Assembly (NCBI RefSeq): GCF_000485595.1
Contig: NW_014577706.1
Span: forward strand, 62,638-126,637
DNA length: 64,000 nt
Reading direction: 5' to 3'
From: Priapulus caudatus
Lineage: Eukaryota > Priapulida > Priapulimorpha > Priapulimorphida > Priapulidae
Under the pieces are notes generated by a model. The model was not told where the DNA came from and searched no databases. It worked only from the letters and a program-made list of their open reading frames with translations. Positions 34,525 through 45,758 of this stretch are shown here, piece after piece (position 1 is the first letter of the stretch; each line of letters opens with the position of its first letter). Both the position numbers and the translations under genes were made by a program.

Positions 34525-35525
34525 ATAAAGGACCAAATTTGCAAAGAATACACTTTGAGGTATCAAAAGGAAAGGGCCCTTTTCTTTGATACACAAAGTG
34601 TATTCTTATCAAATTTGTCGCTTTATGGCATAATTCAAATGGTGTAGCTCTGGAGTTGTGGTATTATGCTAATTACAGACCATGCACCTGTGATTCAGAC
34701 GAACAATAGTAAAGGAGCTTTGTTCTTTATATGTGCAGCAAGGCGGCCATTTTGTTTGTATGTTATGCGGCAGACTAATGAATGATGGGACTAATCGCTG
34801 AGTACTTAGAGAGTAAAAAATCTGGTTCAGCCTCATACGGTCTAATTTTAATAGAAAAGTGCCTGACGTGATAGGACATAAGCTATTCCTCTACATTAAT
34901 TCGTGAGGCCGGATTCCAGTCTACCCTTCGGCAAAAACAATAGCCGTAAACGTGGCTTGCTGCCAACCGCTGCCAGTAGACGATCGATAAATCGTGTGCC
35001 TGTGTATGCACGTGGTAGAACACGAATATTTAAATGCTGCACGCCCGGACTCGTCCCCCTTCTTTTACACCTCTTGACCTTTGACCTTTGACCCCCAGCT
35101 TCGACATCCCAACTCGTTTTGACGATCCCCCCCAACGACCCGAATATCGTGACCGTACGTCGAGCGGTTAAGATTTGTGCCCAACTGTTGACGGACGGAC
35201 GACCGGACGGACGGACGACCGGACGGACGGACGACCGGACGGACGGACGACCGGACGGACGGACGACCGGACGGACGGACGACCGGACGGACGGACGGAC
35301 GATCATGCGATTCTACAAGCTGCATCTGACTATGTCAGATGAGCTAAAAATGTAGAGGAAGCTTTGTCCTATACTTAAGCACTTTTCTATTAAATTAGGA
35401 GGGCAACCAGATTTTTACTCTAGTACCCCCTTTCCTTTGATACCACAAAGTGTATTCTTTGCAAATTTGGTCCTTTATGGCAAATTCATGGTGAGCTATG
35501 GAGTTGTGGTATTATTGCTAATTAA
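34525..35525. repeat. Nested inverted and direct repeats in the spacer of the OAF inverted repeat
   Basis: CAAAGTGTATTCTT-type sequence occurs three times: 34540-34560 inverted, 34592-34612 and 35444-35460. The longer block around TGGAGTTGTGGTATTATGCT (34650-34676) recurs at 35497-35523. AATAGAAAAGTGCCTGA (34849) is mirrored near 35378-35395. This looks like a larger TIR element into which the reverse copy of the TCATCTGAC family (35056-35350) was inserted. Confidence 0.6.
35056..35350 (-). mobile_element. TCATCTGAC-hairpin dispersed repeat, reverse copy
   Basis: Reading on the minus strand from 35350: AGCTCATCTGACATAGTCAG, GCATGATCGTCCGTCC, a 16-bp GGACGGAC-type tandem tract (35191-35302), GTTGGGCACAAATCTTAACC, GACGTACGGTCACGATATTC and GGGGGTCAAAGGTCAAAG. 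The order is the same as in the copies at 41231 and 60215. Confidence 0.75.
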
Positions 35526-35648
35526 TATAATAAATGTATATAATATAATTAATAAATGTAATATGCGCAATGTTGAAAGTGGAGAAACGAACCTCACTAT
35601 TTCAAGTGAAGTAAATATGAAGAACATTACATTTATTACTGATCTTAC

Positions 35649-35783
35649 CTGCCTAAGTTTAGACATAGCATCAGTCGCTATGAATTCATTTTTCATAAAC
35701 CTCAGCACAAAACACATGACCTGGAACTGACTCTCCCCACGTTCTTCCTCTCCTAAAACAAGCACTTTAAACACCTGAATCTC
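35649..35783 (-). CDS. oaf: OAF exon 2 (BRICHOS-like region)
   Basis: On the minus strand, the acceptor TTCATTTCAG is followed by exactly 45 codons: EIQVFKVLVLGEEERGESQF, QVMCFVLRF, MKNEFIATDAMSKLRQ, and then the donor GTAAGATC. Drosophila OAF has EVQILKALVLGEEERGQSQY and AMAKLRQ here. Both ends are in phase 0, so it joins exon 1 cleanly. The next exon (KNP... to the LCAEA region) was not found. Confidence 0.95.
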
Positions 35784-36215
35784 CTGAAATGAATAGAAAA
35801 GCCATTAGTATTGATGTTAAGCATTAGTGTATTTGAAAGTAGAAATGTTATTGGTACCAATGGTGCTTAATAATGGATGATTATTTAGCAATTAAAGATG
35901 TTCATAGAAATGGGGACCGTTATGAACAAGGAAAATAATTTTGATATTGTTGAGAATAACTTTAAACAAAATCATACTGTGAATGAAATCAGTAGATTAG
36001 ACTACACACTACTATTAATAATATGAACATCAATAGATATTATATCCTTATATCTATTGGCTCAGGTCTTTATATTAGTCTGTATGAGTCTAAATACAGG
36101 CAGTTTTATCTGGGTACACAATGAACCTAATCAAATAATGATCTTTTGCAACCAAAAAGTTAGACTTGAAAAACTTAGAATCAAGAGATGAAGCCTGAAT
36201 GTTGTGGGCTATATC

Positions 36216-36726
36216 CAGGGGTCGAAATTAGATTTTTATTATGGTATCTATTCGGGATACCAGGTATTGAAATATGGTATCCACCCAAAAGATCTGGTAT
36301 CCCATTTTTTTGATAGTAATTTCAACAATTGTTTGCCTTCAAAATTTTCATCGCTCGCGTTTATTTTACATACGCCTCCACAGTACACTGCAGACGTATT
36401 GTCTGGTTCGCTTGATACAATCATACAACGTATACACATCACATTTATGATCAACATCAGCCACGCTTACGCTTGCGCTTGCAAATATGCTATGCCTGCT
36501 GTATAACGCTAGTGTGGCATAGTAAGGGTGCCTGAGCCCGCTCAGATCGCGCGCACTCGCTCTACTATGCGCACTCGCTCAGATGCGCTGCCGTATAAAG
36601 TTGATAACTCAACAACCACTATCCCAATTTTGACAATTTTTTTTACTATCCCGGCGGGATACCAAGCATTGAAATCTGGTATCCAACACAAGAATCTTAT
36701 CGGGATACCGCTAATTTCGACCCCTG
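36216..36726. mobile_element. CAGGGGTCGAAATTA-family TIR element in OAF intron 1
   Basis: CAGGGGTCGAAATTAG at the left is mirrored by CTAATTTCGACCCCTG at the right. The interior contains several GGTATCC/GGATACC dyads and no open frame. The same element is in the inverted copy (about 32422-32980). Confidence 0.8.
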
Positions 36727-37038
36727 AATATCAGGTGGAAAAATCACTGATGTTATCAGGTTTGCCAGTCACTTTTACGAAAACACAGGGTTTCAGGATT
36801 GTTTCTCTTATTGTATAGGATACATCATACAACTATGTAACCCTCTAATGGCAACACACAGCATTATAGTATACTAGTGTTCACAACTTGTGATATTGAA
36901 TGATATTAAAGAGACAGAGTGTACTGCTACTGTAGTGCCTGGTAGTGCTAGTGGTAATAACACCTTGACACTGTGTCACTGACAATGACAAAAACAAGTC
37001 TGCACACACTGAAATTTTTCGAAGACAATGATTGTTAT

Positions 37039-37463
37039 CGCAAGCACTTGGAGCGTTTCAATAAAATATAACGGTAAATAAATATGAAATCTATTTGCTA
37101 CCAAAGTCTTAAGGTTTCTCTACTATCTTTCGCCTATTATTGCCAACAATTTCCTGTAAATGCCGTGCAAATGCTCCTCTGCAACACACATGTACACCGT
37201 GCGCACGCTGCTGCACACTGACACACATATAGTGTCTCTATGTGTGTCAGTGTGCGGCAGTGCTCTATATATATGTGTGAGTGTGCGCAAGAGTGCGCAC
37301 GGTCTACATGTGTGTTGCAGAGGAGCATTTGCACGCCATTTAGAGGAAATTGCCAGCAATAATAGGCGAAAGAGAGTAGAGAACAAACATCAAGACTTTG
37401 GTAGGAAATAGATTTCGTATTTATTTAGCATTATTTTATTGAAACGGCGCTCCAAGTGCCTGT
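37039..37463. mobile_element. CACAGGCACTTGG-family TIR element beside the OAF exon 1 donor
   Basis: An 8-bp target-site duplication, ATTGTTAT, lies at 37031-37038 and again at 37465-37472. The ends CGCAAGCACTTGGAGCG and, reverse complemented, CACAGGCACTTGGAGCG pair, followed by TTTCAATAAAATA in both arms. The centre is another hairpin (CACACTGACACACATATAG against CTATGTGTGTCAGTGTG). TSD length and CA-start are compatible with hAT or P-type transposition. It lies a few bases inside the intron from the OAF exon 1 donor, which is still intact. Confidence 0.85.
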
Positions 37464-37478
37464 GATTGTTATGATTAC

Positions 37479-37700
37479 CGATGCAAAATCCACAAATTGT
37501 GTAATCAGTGTTCCCTCAGTTTTCTGATACTCAAGGGTTATCGTGTCACTCGTAACATTTGCAGCGATCGTCTCCTGCAGGATATCTCCGCCCCGATTTT
37601 TTACATTAATGACTAAACCGTTCACATCACAAGCTAAATTACATAATGCAAAAAGAAAAACAGCAATGTCCTTTATAATTTTTAAACTTCCGACGTTCAT
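37479..37700 (-). CDS. oaf: OAF exon 1 (signal peptide and start of the OAF domain)
   Basis: ATG at 37700 starts MNVGSLKIIKDIAVFLFALC, a hydrophobic N-terminus expected to be a secretion signal. LVINVKNRGGDILQETIAAN, TSDTITLEYQKTEGTLITQF and VDFAS follow, then the donor GTAATCAT. Drosophila OAF reads LLINVRNQGGDVIQESITSN and LITLEFQKTDGTLITQ in the same place. It is 74 codons, phase 0. One NVT glycosylation sequon is present. This is the intact copy; a frame-broken one lies at 31354. Confidence 0.95.
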
Positions 37701-37803
37701 GATGTAACTAGGAGAAATATCTACACAAATTAAAGCTTTTAGTGTAAGTATTCAAACAGTGAAACACAACACGCAAAGATGAATGTAGAGATGAAGGGTG
37801 TCA

Positions 37804-37862
37804 TTTCTACTTGTAGTTCTCAATTATTCCACTACGTGGCGCGCGTGCTGGTAGCGGTAAAA
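37804..37862. repeat. Short dispersed repeat (TTCCACTACGTGGCGCGCGT)
   Basis: TTCTACTTGTAGTTCT and CCACTACGTGGCGCGCGTGC recur reverse-complemented at about 59296-59345. It lies just outside the inverted repeat arm, upstream of the OAF start. Confidence 0.6.
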
Positions 37863-38576
37863 AAGCGTGCTGGTAGCGGTATATGAATTTTACAGTTATA
37901 CGCCAATGTTTTTGAAAAATCATATATAAGTTATATCAAGTTGTGTAATAAAAGTATTATTTACTCTTACTTGTTGCTGAAATGCTTGATTATATGTCTC
38001 TTTAATATATTATTAATGGGATTACAACACACTCCTCTCATCGGATGAACAGGACAACTGCGCCACCAAAACGAGGCTGTCTAAATAATGGTTGATTTCG
38101 CCGTTAACTTTTAGCGTACTTTCATGAAGGGAATCAGTGTAGTTTGATCTGACTGCTATCATAAATACCTACGGAACATGAGATATCCGCATGTAAGATT
38201 ATATTTGTGTAGTGTTTATCTACCTGATTATTTTTACTATTAACATATCCAGTGTCTAATTTCATGAATTACAAACACGTAGTCGGTGGTCATTCATGAT
38301 TCAATTACTTAGGTTCCTTGACTTGTCGATTACTAATACTTAATAATAGTAATACTATTACTCATAGTAAATACTACTACTAGTAGTAATAGTTACACTA
38401 TTATTTAAAACCTACGGCTCATGTTTCTACATTAAAATATATGCCACTACTAATGCTGCAAGAATGTAACAAAGCAAGCATATGAATTATGATAATAATA
38501 TACTTGTATTTTTTGTAAGTTGTAGTTGTAACTTGTAGTACTAGTAGTTGTACTGTACTGTAGGCTGTAGCACAAG

Positions 38577-39260
38577 TAGATACAATAATGTAACCCAACA
38601 AGAGTAGGGTTACAACGCGAGCTTATTTTTTTCTTTGGAGGAGCCCCTGAGTGATTCACTCGGGCGGTTTTATGGTGCGTTTTTCGAGACTACAAAGTCC
38701 TTCCAAACTGGGTTTATTCTAAACTCGAACCTTTCTCCGCTATCCTGGGACTTACTATGTATCACAATTTACTCTGTATTAAACTAATATAACCTGTTAC
38801 AAAATTTCGAAGTGACGAGCGGCGATACTTAGAGTGCCATTTCTGTTGACCTGTGACGTACAGATTCCCAATGCGCATAGCGTTTGGCTAACTTCGTCAT
38901 GACTGACAACAGGCATCCCATGATACATTCGATCGTGGAACCGAAGTTAGCCGAACGCTATGCGCATTGGGAATCTGTACGTCACAGGTCAACAGAAATG
39001 GCGCTCTAAGTATCGCCGCTCGTCACTTCGAAATTTTGTAACAGGTTATATTAGTTTAATACAGAGTATTGTGATACATAGTGAGTCCCAGGATAGCGGA
39101 GAAAGGTTCGAGTTTAGAATAAACCCAGTTTGGAAGGACTTTGTAGTCTCGAAAAACGCACCATAAAACCGCCCCGAGTGAATCACTCAGGGGCTCTTCC
39201 AAAGAAAAGAATAGGCTGGCGTTGTAGCCCTACTCTTGTTGGGTTACATTATTGTATCTA
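38577..39260. mobile_element. Long fold-back element with arms of about 320 bp
   Basis: The left arm begins TAGATACAATAATGTAACCC and the right arm ends GGGTTACATTATTGTATCTA. The arms remain nearly identical up to CTAACTTCG (38896) and CGAAGTTAG (38942), leaving a loop of 45 bp. A further copy of the end sequence (CTCTTGTTAGGTTATATTAT) is at about 62380. No open frame spans it. High arm identity points to a recent origin or to arm homogenisation. Confidence 0.85.
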
Positions 39261-39627
39261 TAGCACAAGCAGCAACATCACGATCAACGTAGCTCTCACC
39301 GTCTCACCAACCCCACTTCAGTACTTGACCTAAATAAATTTACTTAAGATAAAAACACATACATACATTTAATATAGGAAATGTATCATGGGTGCAAAGA
39401 GGAAAGCTACGTAAGTTGAGCGTTCTCCCTAATTAAGTAATTAATAAGTTGACACATGCTGCCTGTAAAAAAAAATGAAAACTGCAGTATGTTGATTTTA
39501 CCACGTGTATTTCTTTGATTTTATAGTTGCATTTCTATTATATTCCATATATAAACCAAATAACTACCAACAAAGTTTAGGCCTCCTAAACTAATATGAA
39601 TATACGAAGACCTTTCCACTATATTTT

Positions 39628-39870
39628 ATTAGCTCATCTGACGTAGTCAGATGCAAGCTGTGAGAATCGCACATATTGCTCCTGGCCGCCGCTCTGTATG
39701 TGTCAACAGTGGGACAATCTTAACTGACTCGACGTACGTCGGACGCGTAACTCATATTTGGATGGTGGGGGAGATCGTTGAAAAGATCGGGCATGAGTCA
39801 TTTGGAGGTCAAGGGTCAAAGGTCAAGATGTTAAACGGCAGGTGGGATATATTCCCCCTTAACTTTAAGT
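39628..39870 (+). mobile_element. TCATCTGAC-hairpin dispersed repeat, 5' part
   Basis: TTAGCTCATCTGACGTAGTC, then GTCAACAGTGGGACAATCTT, GACGTACGTCGGACG and GTCAAGGGTCAAAGGTCAAG appear in the family order. The cytosine-rich GTCC tract is missing. Confidence 0.65.
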
Positions 39871-40689
39871 AAAGACAGGCTCGAAATAATATGCACGGAG
39901 GGATAGGCAATTTTTTGGGATGTGAAAATATTCCCTTGAATTTTCTCATAAATGGATGAGGCACGAGCAATTTTAAAAGCATCAAGCAACTCTCACAATT
40001 GAAAGGGCACAAGGGACTTTTGTAAAATAAGGAAAAACTCATAACTTAATACAATCAACCTCTGGCTAATGTAAGTACAGTAACAGGGTTCAACGTACGG
40101 TTACTTTTTATATTCACTAGACCATCGGGCTAGTAACGAGGAAAAACCACCATGCTTGAACTACTTTACTAGCCACAGATCAGGCCATTTGTTAATATGG
40201 AAACACTTATGTGGCGATCGTATGAATTCTACTTAAATTTCTCTAAATTACTGCACTTAGCCACAGCTCAACCCATAGCAATCACAACTGCCATTCTTCA
40301 CGACGCGTCTTCCCGCGCCTTTGAAATTCGCGGCGCGGCGAGTCCTGGGCGTGCGCATTAAAATATTGTGTTCTACCACGTGCATACACAGGCACGCATT
40401 ATTCGATGTTCTTACTGGCAGCGAGTTGCCAGCAAGCACTGTTTACGGCTATTGGGTTTTGCGAAGGGTAACTCGAATCCGCCTCACGCTTCGCTAGACA
40501 ATGCACACTGCTCTGCGACAACAACAGTGCTGACGCCGCGAACCAGTTCTAGCAGACAGGCACCGACGCAATTAAAAGAATGTGCAAGCAGTCGTGACTG
40601 CGTAGCGTCCGGCCGTTGGATTTTTAGGCTGCAGTACCGCATTGATAGGAGGCACCGACGCAATTGCGTCGGTGCGTTCGCGTTAATTC

Positions 40690-41021
40690 GAGCCTGTTAT
40701 AAAGGAAATAACGGAATTGCCGCACAAATTCTGAACGGCCGACCTATGCTTCTTAATATCGGGTATATTGTTGATGCGGCAGGAACCCATCACCAGTGCC
40801 GAGAATTGGATGGTACAGGTCATAAAGGGCATGGGTTGAAGTCAAGATATCTAGACATTTTCTTGAGGACATGCGCCTAAGCGACAGAGTGGAAAAACAT
40901 TTTTGTGTTCAGCACTACCTACCATTTGTACTTTATGAAAGGACATGAAATGTGCTTTCCACTGAGTGATTAGAGTAAATGTCTTATAACCTTTTTGACT
41001 CTTTCAAGAGGGAGGGTTAAC
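40690..41021 (+). mobile_element. TCATCTGAC dispersed repeat, 3' part
   Basis: From GAATTGCCGCACAAATTCTG through GACATTTTCTTGAGGACATG, TGAAAGGACATGAAATGTGC and GAGGGAGGGTTAAC it aligns with 41485-41797 and 60470-60715. Confidence 0.65.
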
Positions 41022-41230
41022 ATGATTGTGGTGACTGCTTAACAAGGACTGGACTGTTTTGATGGTACTTGCTGTGATTGTGGAAGACTTACAGTGCACA
41101 GTGAAATTCTGCATGCAAAACTTACTTGCACACGTTTACGCGCCTTATAATCATTATTATCACTTCATTACTCTATATAGATTCTGTACGATTGGGGAAT
41201 ACAATGTCAATAGCACTTAGCAAACGTCTG

Positions 41231-41797
41231 TTTTAGCTCATCTGACATAGTCAGATGCCAGCTTGGTAGAATCGCATGATTCGTCCGTCCGGTCGTTACC
41301 GTCCGATCTGGTCACAGTGCGCCAGTTGGGCACAAATCTAACGCTCTGACTAACGGTCACGTATTATTGCCACATGTGGGGGTTCGTCATAACGAGTTGG
41401 AGATGTTCGAAGCTGGAGTCAAGGTCAAGCAGTGCTTAAAGAAGTGCGAAACATTCACTCCTTATAACGGTTATTAGGCGAGGCAATGCAGAATTGCCGT
41501 GCACAAATCTAAATGGCTCACCTAGGCTTCGTGATAGTTCGGGTATAGCATCATGGTAGGAAAGCCATCACTGTGCCCAGAATTGGAGCGTCAAAGAGTC
41601 AAGGTCAATGGCACACGCGCAAGATTTTGGACATTTTCTCTGAGGACTGTCTGGACGGAAACGATTAAACACTTTTTTGTTCTCAGCGGTGACTAGCATT
41701 TTTATGGCATTATTGAAAGGACATGAATTACTTCTTCTGACATTGCGAAGAGTAAGTGTCAGATAACCTATTTGACCTCAAAGAGGAGGGTTAACAA
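41231..41797 (+). mobile_element. TCATCTGAC-hairpin dispersed repeat, fullest copy
   Basis: It runs from TTTTAGCTCATCTGACATAG to AAGAGGAGGGTTAAC, about 567 bp, with the initial hairpin CATCTGAC-ATA-GTCAGATG. No protein is encoded. On the other strand it ends hairpin plus CTAA, loosely like a Helitron 3' terminus. Confidence 0.65.
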
Positions 41798-43140
41798 TGG
41801 ATTGTTGATGTCGTGTTAGAAAACATTGTGACTGCGGGTTTTGTAGTAATCTATACATTGCTGCGATGTATGATGGTACAACCTGTCCAGCTGAATTTCA
41901 CAAAGCTAAATTTGCGTTAAAAAGCATGTATGTTCCTTAAATCGTATAATTTCTATGGATTCTTACTGTCATTATGTTGCATGAATACGTAGCCACTGCC
42001 AGTGGCTGCTGCCACGTGCAGCTGTTGGTGCAGTTTTTGCCTGCTATAATTTGGTTTACAGTGTGGCCCACTCTCTCTTGCAATGTATGGCTTGCGTAGG
42101 AAAGGTCATGAGAGTGCTTACCTATTCGTTGTTCTTGCAAATAAGTTGTTGCTAATACGTACAATGAGAGGCTTCCATCTTAATTCTGAGAACTTAAACG
42201 TCGCGTCATCTCGTGGAACTTTCAATAAACGATCCCAACGACATTCCTATTGAGAGAGGTTCTCGATTACCATCCCTGTGCATTCCACTGTTTCGCGTGT
42301 ATGTGAACACATTGGGACTAACAGGCGATTTAACTAGAATCCAACACTCCACACAGAGTCACCGCAGTAGACGTTAGATGAGCGCTGTCGCTCCGCGGCA
42401 CTTGTTGATTATGCCAACTATAAATAGGCCTACCTCGCAGGTGCCTGAGTGTGGGTGGCTGATAGCACAGCATGGGCTAAACATAGTTCGGGTTATCTAT
42501 TCCCTGCACCTAGTCGTATGCACGCATCGTATCGGGAACAGAGTGGAGAAATGTCCTGGCAGAGATAGCTGAATGTAATAATTTATCGCTCAAAAGTGCA
42601 GAGAAGAATTACTTTCTTACTCACGACTGTGTAACAATCTTGAGGATAAGTAATTGCAGAAAGATCATGAAACCCTACTAATGAAATTTTGCCAGTTTTG
42701 TAACTGTCCTTGGCATGGCTCTCTTCCATCGACGTTACAGTAGATGTGCAATGTTGGGGATATGGTGCGCATGCTGCTTGTGACACTTGCAGAAGCCGTG
42801 AGGTTGACTGTCAAGTCGAAATGTGTGAATCCTCGACAACATTGAAGAAATCTGTACCTTATACGTGCGTCTGCCTTACCTCGGCCCGCCATCTTCGTCA
42901 AAAGTTTGGACGCCGTGCGGCGAAATGGGAATGTACATTTCAATTGATGACGTAACTGATACAGTAGTGCGCCGCGTCCTGGAGGAGGGGAGGGGAAACT
43001 AGGGGGTCCGGGGGCCTGGTCGAATAGGAATTCTTGCCGAGGTGGCCTCTCAATTGCCAGTAGCAGCAGCTATGGCAATTGCAGCAGCGTCGAAAGCTGA
43101 CTCACTCAGCCTGTTCCTCATGTAGTTGACTATGCGCATG

Positions 43141-43315
43141 TGTGAACTGTTCAAAAGAGCTCTCTGCTGATTGGCTTAGCAGTGAGGGTGACCAGCCAAT
43201 CACAGCGAAGCACACAAGTGTGCTTTGGTTACTGCTCGCAAAATGGCGGCATCAACAAACGATCGATTCCCGCGTTGTCAAAGTTTTATTGTGGTGGAAT
43301 TTAATCGGGGCGGAG
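43141..43315 (+). promoter_or_regulatory. Candidate USF3 promoter and first exon
   Basis: An inverted and a direct CCAAT box (ATTGG at 43170, CCAAT at 43196) lie 43-75 bp before AAAATGGCGGC, a typical start or YY1-like context at 43243. The frame MAASTNDRFPRCQSFIVVEF ends at a good donor, CGGAG|GTAATT (43315/43316). However, its phase (one base left over) does not fit the bHLH exon at 45586, which needs two. Another exon would have to lie between, or this is unrelated. Confidence 0.3.
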
Positions 43316-43719
43316 GTAATTTAAACGTGGCGCAACGATTGAAATGGGGGGGGGGAGTTTTCCCAAATGGGGTGGGCGCGCCCGGTTTGCGCAACGTAGG
43401 GAGAGGCCTGAGATGAGCCCAGACGCTCTGCGGCTCTTGTTAGGAAACTCATGTTTATTTTTGACCATATGATGTATGCCAGTGGGTATGTACTTTATCT
43501 GAATGTGTGTTAATCTATAGCTGTGATTAAGAGGAATTAAGGCTATAGTACTAATGCTACATCACAACCTAAAACGTTCTCATAAATTCAGCATCTTGGA
43601 TCCAACTAAGTTCAATTTTACTGTTGATTTTATTATAAATTTTTATTGTGCAGGTGTGTATAGAAACTGCCTAGCATAGCTGAGTGTATGTCTAAGTCTG
43701 TTTGTATAATTATTATCTC

Positions 43720-43850
43720 TCTTTTATTTCTCTCTTTCTCTCTCTTTCTTTTTCCTTCTCTCCATCTCTCCTCTCTTTCTCCTCGCTCTCTCCTATCTCT
43801 CTCTTGCTCTCTCTCTCTCGCTCTCGCTCTCTCTCTCTCTCTCTCTCTCG
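43720..43850. repeat. CT-rich microsatellite
   Basis: About 130 bp of TCTC repeats with CGCT and TTCT interruptions, possibly in the USF3 5' intron. Confidence 0.9.
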
Positions 43851-44222
43851 TTATACATAATGTAGTTCCAGTAGTCGGTAGTAACTATGGGAAACTAAAT
43901 TAGCTTTGTGAAGGCTTGCATCCTACAAGAGAGGTCAAGGCAAAAGAGTGTTTCAATTATATGGTAATTAAACGGCACATTTGTATTAACAAACATTTGC
44001 ATGGACAATTATAGAAACATGGGTGTTTTTATTTTATTTTGCAGGCCTGTAAACAAGCACGTGTAACTGGTACTCATGCACTGAATTAATGAGAAAGGTT
44101 GTTAAGACTAGTATACATGTGAAATACTAGATAATACACTCTCCAGCTCAACATGTGTGATGAGGGGTAAGCTTCTGTGATAAGATTTGCTCGTTATTCA
44201 GCTACTGTTGGTAATATTCCAT

Positions 44223-44570
44223 CAGGGGTAGAAATTAACTTTTGAACACGGGAGTCCAACGGACTCCCTACCCTCAAAAAGAGAGAGTCCGCGGCAAAAT
44301 GAGGGAGTCCGCAGTCTGAGGTTTAAAATTTAAAAGCTATTAACAATAACGCATACATGTGCTTATTTTTAAGATTCATGCATCTGCCAAATTTTCTTTG
44401 GGCATTACCTGAAAAATTATGGTAATTCTGTGAGGCCGTGCTCCGAACAAACTAGTTAGTATGGCAGAATTTCCAGGGAGTCACACGGACTCCTGCATAT
44501 GTCAAATCAGGGAGTCCGACAGTAAATCAGAGAGTATTTGACTCCAGACTCCCGTTAATTTCGCACCCTG
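44223..44570. mobile_element. CAGGGGT-family TIR element
   Basis: It starts CAGGGGTAGAAATTAACTTT and ends GTTAATTTCGCACCCTG, flanked on both sides by TTCCAT (44217-44222 and 44571-44576). The interior carries GGGAGTCCAACGGACTCCCT and several GGAGTCCG repeats. It is non-coding. Confidence 0.8.
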
Positions 44571-45585
44571 TTCCATTGTTGTTGAATGTGATTAAAGGCA
44601 TAATAGGCCCATCGATTATGCAATTTTAACGAATGCTAGAGTAACTGGCACCTTGTGTAGTTAATAAGTACATTACCTTATAGCCAAACGCGTATTAGTT
44701 TGTCCAATATCACTGCTGGTTACTAAGAAATGTCTAATTGAAATCCGCAGTCCACGAAATCAGTTGACTGACTTGTTTACAGTTTCGAAACCGCATACTT
44801 CGAAACGGGTGTGATACAGATTTATAGTCCACCGGACATTTTCGCACGCATGAAAAAACGCACGCACGCATGCATTTTCGCTCGGCCGTACGCAATGCTA
44901 GCGATAGTACAGTACCGTAACTGTATACGTAACAGTAGCTCTGATTGTAATGAACGTGGAATCCACATACGAATCACAGACGCTGGTGATAATGAAGTAG
45001 GCTGTGTTGGGGGCCAATGCTATGGGAGGATTGCTGACTAACCACAGCCACAGACTAAACATGGAAAGCAGATGTGGGTATTTACATATATTGGTCAAAC
45101 GAATACACCTGTGTCTGAAATTGAAGCACCCATGGTTATTTACTTGTGCCTCAATACCGAGAATACACCCAGAGATACATTCTACTAGTACTAGCTCATT
45201 AGTTGTATATAAGCATCCTGGGACAAACAATTCTCTGCTTAACAGTGACCCATAGCAACATGTGAGGTTGCCTAACCGAATTCAAGGCTATTTTGCTTGG
45301 CAACCAATTTAGCGTTGGCGCCAGATTACCAGATTTCTTAGACATTTCTTAGTAATTAGCAGTGATATTGGACAAACTAATACGCGTTTGACTATAAGGT
45401 AATGTACTTATTAACTACAGAAGGTGCCAGTTACTGTAGCATTCGTCAACTTTGTATAATCAATGGGCCTATTATGCCTTTAAACATTTTTTTCGTTTAT
45501 AGGATGTATAATTTTTTGAACCTATATTTTAGGAAACTGTCTACGTACCATTGTTGTGTACTGTAGTGGCTCTCCTTGTTTACAG

Positions 45586-45700
45586 GAACAGTGAGAAAAA
45601 GAGGAAACACAATGAGATGGAGAAGAAAAGGAAAGATAAAATGAAGACGGGCATAATGAAGTTGGGTGTCCTTCTACCCAATATTGAACCACACAAATTG
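45586..45700 (+). CDS. usf3: USF3-like transcription factor, bHLH exon 1 (basic region and helix 1)
   Basis: The acceptor TTGTTTACAG and the donor GTATGACC bound 115 nt. The exon encodes NSEKKRKHNEMEKKRKDKMK, then TGIMKLGVLLPNIEPHKL. The basic region has the H...E..RK pattern of E-box-binding bHLH proteins; human USF3 reads THNAVERHRKKKINAGINRI in this position. The exon needs two bases from an upstream exon and ends in phase 0. The N-terminal exon(s) upstream were not identified with confidence. Confidence 0.88.
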
Positions 45701-45758
45701 GTATGACCATCTGTTAGTGATTCTGTGTTTGGTTTATAAACCATTTATAAAACCTTAT

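Larger units (their letters stand above)
35520..37803 (-). repeat. Right arm of the 2.4-kb inverted repeat (intact OAF exons 1-2)
   Basis: This arm carries the intact OAF exons and mirrors 31245-33705. The outer boundary is at GATGAAGGGTG (37792-37802). The inner boundary is in the AT-rich sequence near 35520. Confidence 0.85.
39261..43140. other. Intergenic region between OAF and USF3, repeat-filled
   Basis: It contains three pieces of the TCATCTGAC dispersed family (39628-39870, 40690-41021 and 41231-41797) and a module at about 40340-40470 that is the reverse of 34912-35030. A short palindrome, CACCGACGCAATTGCGTCGGTG, lies at about 40653-40674. No gene is supported. Open frames such as 40368-40880 run through repeats. 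Confidence 0.5.
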
